28,553 bases of DNA from Actinomycetota bacterium (lineage in GTDB: Bacteria; Actinomycetota; Actinomycetes; Nanopelagicales; Nanopelagicaceae), in contig CANNDP010000002.1 of NCBI GenBank assembly GCA_947503395.1, positions 1 to 28,553 on the forward strand, written 5' to 3'. The translations under genes were made by a program, and so were the position numbers. The notes beneath the pieces are model-generated. The model ran no database searches and was not told where the DNA came from. It worked only from the letters and a program-made list of their open reading frames with translations. Below are positions 25,612 to 28,553 of the stretch, piece after piece (within the stretch, counting starts at the first letter, position 1; the number at the start of each line of letters is the position of its first letter).

Positions 25612-26756
25612 CTGGATACCGTCGCCCTGATGGGTCGATGGGTATCCGTAATCACGTCATCATCTTGCCAGTTGATGACTTATCAAATGCTGCTGCTGAA
25701 GCGGTAGCAAAAGTAGTTCCAGGCACTCTTGCCTTGCCTCATAGCTATGGACGCCTGCAATTTGGTGAAGATCTTGAGCTAACTTTCCGCACACTTATCG
25801 GCACTGGCCTAAATGGCAATGTTGCAGCGGTAGTAGTTATTGGAATTGAACCTAATTGGACCCAGAGAGTTGCCAATGGCATCGCTAAATCTGGAAAACC
25901 AGTTGCTTCATTCTCCATTGAAGGTAAAGGCGATCTTCAAACAATTGCTGATGCAGCGCGAGTTGCTCAAGTCTTCTTGCAAGATGCATCAGAGATTGCT
26001 CGTGAGAGCGCAAGTGAAGGAGATTTGATCCTTTCAATTAAATGTGGAGAGTCGGATACCACATCAGGTCTTGGCTCATGTCCAACAACATCAGAGGCGG
26101 TAGATCGCTGGGTTGCAGCTGGAGGAACAGTTTTCTTTGGAGAGACTTCAGAGCTAACTGGTGGCGAACATCTAATTGCAGATCGCTGTATTGATGATGC
26201 CTGTCGAAATCTCTTCCAAACTACCTATGACAACTACATTAAAGTAATTGAATCAACCGGTGCAAACTTGCTTGGTTCACAACCAACGCAAGGAAATATC
26301 GCAGGTGGTCTAACAACTATCGAAGAAAAAGCTCTAGGAAATATTGCCAAGACTGGATCTGTTCCAGTTGTTGGCGTTCTAGCGCCAGCAGTTGCGCCAC
26401 CAAGAAATAAGCCAGGTCTTTATTTCATGGACACTTCATCAGCTGCTGCTGAGTGTGTAACTCTTATGGCAGCAGCAGGGGCTGTCATTCACCTATTTCC
26501 AACAGGACAGGGAAATGTGATTGGTAATCCAATTGAGCCAGTTTTGAAATTAACTGCCAATAAGAAGACCGCTGCATCAATGCCAGAACACATCGATCTT
26601 GATGTATCTGGTCTATTGCGTCAGGAATATAACTTGACCAAAGCTGGCGACATGATGATGGATGTAATTGAGCGAACTGTTAATGGAAGACTCTGCGCTG
26701 CAGAGGCTCTTGGACATCGCGAATTCACCTTCACCAAGCTCTATATCAGCGCCTAG
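25590..26756 (+). CDS. suyB: (R)-sulfolactate sulfo-lyase large subunit
   Basis: This is the catalytic UxaA-type subunit, EC 4.4.1.24. The 388-residue length matches known SuyB. Features I recognise as SuyB-like include GYRRPDGSMGIRNHVIILP, DDLSNAA, HSYGRLQFGEDLEL, KCGESDTTSGL, GETSELTGGE, MDTSSAAAE and FPTGQGNVIGNPI. The conserved cysteine and glutamate of KCGESD are the likely metal/substrate site of this fold. GAGGAG at 25578-25583 precedes ATG 25590, inside suyA. The products are pyruvate for central metabolism and sulfite, which must be exported, oxidised or assimilated by genes not seen here. Confidence 0.9.
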   Translation: MGSKPRLTGYRRPDGSMGIRNHVIILPVDDLSNAAAEAVAKVVPGTLALPHSYGRLQFGEDLELTFRTLIGTGLNGNVAAVVVIGIEPNWTQRVANGIAKSGKPVASFSIEGKGDLQTIADAARVAQVFLQDASEIARESASEGDLILSIKCGESDTTSGLGSCPTTSEAVDRWVAAGGTVFFGETSELTGGEHLIADRCIDDACRNLFQTTYDNYIKVIESTGANLLGSQPTQGNIAGGLTTIEEKALGNIAKTGSVPVVGVLAPAVAPPRNKPGLYFMDTSSAAAECVTLMAAAGAVIHLFPTGQGNVIGNPIEPVLKLTANKKTAASMPEHIDLDVSGLLRQEYNLTKAGDMMMDVIERTVNGRLCAAEALGHREFTFTKLYISA

Positions 26757-26794
26757 AAATAACCCTCGATTACCATAAGAAAAAGGACTGGTTC

Positions 26795-27748
26795 GTGATA
26801 TTAATTAGTGAAGATGTTTGGAGCGTAGAGTTTGAAGCGCTTGCTAACTCTTTTCCATTAAGTCGCGAACCAGAACTTTGGAATAACGCAGAAGAGCTAA
26901 AGGCGAAACTTGCAAGTGCAACAGCTCTAGTGGTTAGAAATCGCACTCAAGTAAGTAGAGATTTGATTGCATCTGCTAAGAATTTAAAAATTATTGCAAG
27001 GGCTGGAGTAGGTCTAGACAATATCGATGTAAAAGCTGCCGATGAATTTGGCGTGGTGGTGAGCGCTGCTCTTGGCATAAATGCCACCGCTGTTGCTGAA
27101 GAGACGCTAGCTATGGCGCTAGCTCTCTCTAGAAAGTTAATTGAGTTAGATTCAAGCACAAGAGCTGGGCAATGGAATAGAAAAGCAGGAGTTGAGATCT
27201 CAGGAAAAACCTGGGGACTTCTAGGATTTGGTGCAACGGCTAGAGCAACTGCAGAACTTCTAAAAGGTTTTAAAGTAAAAGTTCTGGCCTATGATCCATT
27301 TGCAAAACCAGAGCAGAGTTACTTAGATTCCATAAATTGCCAGATGAGCTCACTTGATGATGTGATTTCAAACTCGGACTTCATATCCGTCCATCTGCCA
27401 GCTACTAGTGAGACTAAAGAGATTATTGATAGTAAGAAGCTTTCGGTTATGAAAAAGAGCGCTCTACTAATTAGCGTGGGACGCGGTGAGGTAATTAACG
27501 AAGCTGACCTAGAGCAAGCTCTAAGAGATGGCGTTATTGCTGGAGCTGGCCTTGATGTGAGAGCTCAAGAGCCGCCAAAGGATAAGCGCTTTACAGATCT
27601 AGATAACGTTGTTTTAGCCCCACATATTGCTGGTATTACCCATGAAAGTCAGGCTGCTATCAATAGAGTATTAGTAAGTGAGATAAGAGCAGCCCTAAGT
27701 GGCCAGGTGCAAAGTTATGCCGTTGGCGCAATTAAGCAGGCGAAGTAA
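26795..27748 (+). CDS. slcC: D-2-hydroxyacid dehydrogenase family, probable (S)-sulfolactate dehydrogenase
   Basis: The 317-residue protein belongs to the 3-phosphoglycerate dehydrogenase family. It has a Rossmann motif GFGATA (144-149), D167 at the end of the second strand (NAD preference), and the catalytic triad R230 (SVGRGE), E259 (RAQEPP) and H277 (APHIAG). There is no ACT regulatory domain, unlike many serine-pathway SerA proteins. Between suyAB and a comC-like gene it matches SlcC, which oxidises (S)-sulfolactate to sulfopyruvate. The third glycine of the fingerprint is alanine, which is unusual. It starts at GTG 26795 with AAAAGGA 7 bases upstream. A general hydroxyacid dehydrogenase is the alternative. 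Confidence 0.82.
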   Translation: MILISEDVWSVEFEALANSFPLSREPELWNNAEELKAKLASATALVVRNRTQVSRDLIASAKNLKIIARAGVGLDNIDVKAADEFGVVVSAALGINATAVAEETLAMALALSRKLIELDSSTRAGQWNRKAGVEISGKTWGLLGFGATARATAELLKGFKVKVLAYDPFAKPEQSYLDSINCQMSSLDDVISNSDFISVHLPATSETKEIIDSKKLSVMKKSALLISVGRGEVINEADLEQALRDGVIAGAGLDVRAQEPPKDKRFTDLDNVVLAPHIAGITHESQAAINRVLVSEIRAALSGQVQSYAVGAIKQAK

Positions 27749-28553
27749 TGGCAATCTCTATAGCTAGAGCCCTTGCTCATGCCACATCGCTTCTTATTAA
27801 GGCTGGAGTAAATGAAGTTAATTCAGAAAAAACTGCTCGCGCCATAGTCACCTCTGATGTTTGGGGCAATCCCAGCCATGGACTAATGCGACTTCCTTTC
27901 TACTTGCAGAGATTGACTCAAGGCGGGGTTAATCCAAAGGCTGAATTAAAAGTAATTTCAGAATTTGGCTCCACAATTTCACTTGACGGTCAAGATGGAT
28001 TAGGACACTGGCAACTTCTTGATGGCGCGCAGATTGGCGTAGCTAAGGCAAAGCAAACTGGAATCTCACTTGTTTCTATTGCTAACTCAAGTCACTGCGG
28101 GGCCCTTGGGGTTTATCTCTATCCCGCACTTGATGCAAAAATGATTTCAATGATATTTACAAATGGCCCAGCGGTGATGCCTGCAGTTGGTGGAAATTCT
28201 CCAATACTTTCCACCAGCCCTATCGCTTCAGGAATCCCATCAAATCCTCCAATGATTATTGATCTTTCAACATCTGCTGTTGCAAGAGGAAAAATAGCTA
28301 GCGCTGCTAAAGCTGGAGGATCGATTCCAGCGGGCTGGGCAGTTAATGAAAAAGGTGAAGCAATTACTGATGCCAAGCAAGCTCTTATGGGAATGCTTGC
28401 TCCACTTGGCGGAGCAAAGGGATTTGCACTTGGCTTGATGGTCGAATCACTCTCAGCCGGTCTTAGCGGAGGATCTTTATCTAGAGCTATTCCAGATATG
28501 TTTAATCCAGATGATGATAAAAAAGCGCAGGGAATTTCTCACACGGTAATAAC
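27748..28553 (+). CDS. comC: Malate/L-lactate dehydrogenase-type oxidoreductase, probable (R)-sulfolactate dehydrogenase (cut by window end)
   Basis: The frame opens at ATG 27748, overlapping the slcC stop (TAATG), and stays open to the window end (268 codons; known relatives are about 330-350). It belongs to the Ldh2/MDH2 family, which has a non-Rossmann NAD(P) fold. NPSHGLMRLPFYLQRL carries the conserved H44, and NSSHCGALGVY (113-123) and MIIDLSTSAVARGKI are family motifs. With suyAB and slcC it fits ComC, which reduces sulfopyruvate to (R)-sulfolactate, the only isomer SuyAB accepts. Alternatives are malate, ureidoglycolate or other 2-hydroxyacid dehydrogenases; the context favours ComC. 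Confidence 0.85.
   Translation, partial: MAISIARALAHATSLLIKAGVNEVNSEKTARAIVTSDVWGNPSHGLMRLPFYLQRLTQGGVNPKAELKVISEFGSTISLDGQDGLGHWQLLDGAQIGVAKAKQTGISLVSIANSSHCGALGVYLYPALDAKMISMIFTNGPAVMPAVGGNSPILSTSPIASGIPSNPPMIIDLSTSAVARGKIASAAKAGGSIPAGWAVNEKGEAITDAKQALMGMLAPLGGAKGFALGLMVESLSAGLSGGSLSRAIPDMFNPDDDKKAQGISHTVI

Noticed and set aside
25312..26756. Altronate or galactarate dehydratase split in two genes
   Set aside because: UxaA-type enzymes share the domains, but they are normally one fused chain and sit with hexuronate genes. The separate small subunit, the ~388-residue large subunit, the SuyB-like wording and the two sulfolactate-type dehydrogenases favour SuyAB.
17943..28553. Recent horizontal transfer of the sulfonate cluster
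   Set aside because: No integrase, transposase, tRNA gene or direct-repeat boundary is visible, and codon style resembles the ribosomal block. Only the unusual location hints at insertion.

Overview
The window is from a compact, fairly low-GC actinobacterium. The ribosomal proteins have actinobacterial character: S10 begins [17 protein letters not shown]8 begins [11 protein letters not shown], and S14 is the short four-cysteine zinc type. Genes are packed with 1-4 base overlaps and almost no spacer. By eye the base composition is in the 40s % GC (not counted). This fits a genome-streamlined planktonic lineage such as the freshwater acI group (Nanopelagicales), but that placement is an inference.

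Bases 1-125 hold the start of a minus-strand AbrB-like DNA-binding protein. It is divergent from the translation superoperon, and the 172-base spacer carries a 21-base-spaced direct repeat, a promoter and a small hairpin. Bases 298-16742 are the str, S10 and spc blocks run together: rpsL-rpsG-fusA-tuf, a hairpin, rpsJ-rplC-rplD-rplW-rplB-rpsS-rplV-rpsC-rplP-rpmC-rpsQ, rplN-rplX-rplE-rpsN-rpsH-rplF-rplR-rpsE-rpmD-rplO-secY-adk-map. An unusual M24-fold protein without most metal ligands follows at 16752-17825. The infA-rpmJ-rpsM genes expected next are not there.

Bases 17943-28553 are one colinear catabolic cluster that I read as a pathway for the sulfonated sugar sulfoquinovose. Its genes are: a Gfo/Idh/MocA protein (candidate NAD+-dependent sulfoquinovosidase, GH188/SqgA type); a FucI/AraA-type isomerase (candidate sulfoquinovose isomerase); an ABC sugar importer (binding protein and two permeases, no ATPase); a GntR/FadR-type repressor; a PfkB kinase resembling 6-deoxy-6-sulfofructose kinase YihV; SuyA and SuyB, the two subunits of (R)-sulfolactate sulfo-lyase; an SlcC-like (S)-sulfolactate dehydrogenase; and a ComC-like (R)-sulfolactate dehydrogenase cut by the window end. 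A 13-base palindrome at 17899-17911 with the FadR-type core TGGTC-T-GACCA lies just before the first gene and is the likely operator.

Read together, the genes suggest import and hydrolysis of sulfoquinovosides, isomerisation and phosphorylation (sulfo-EMP logic), then epimerisation of (S)- to (R)-sulfolactate through sulfopyruvate and C-S cleavage to pyruvate and sulfite. The sulfofructose-phosphate aldolase, the sulfolactaldehyde dehydrogenase, a sulfite exporter or oxidase and the transporter ATPase are not in the window. The first three are predicted just downstream. The Suy/Slc/Com half is well supported by sequence; the sugar half is inferred from family and context.
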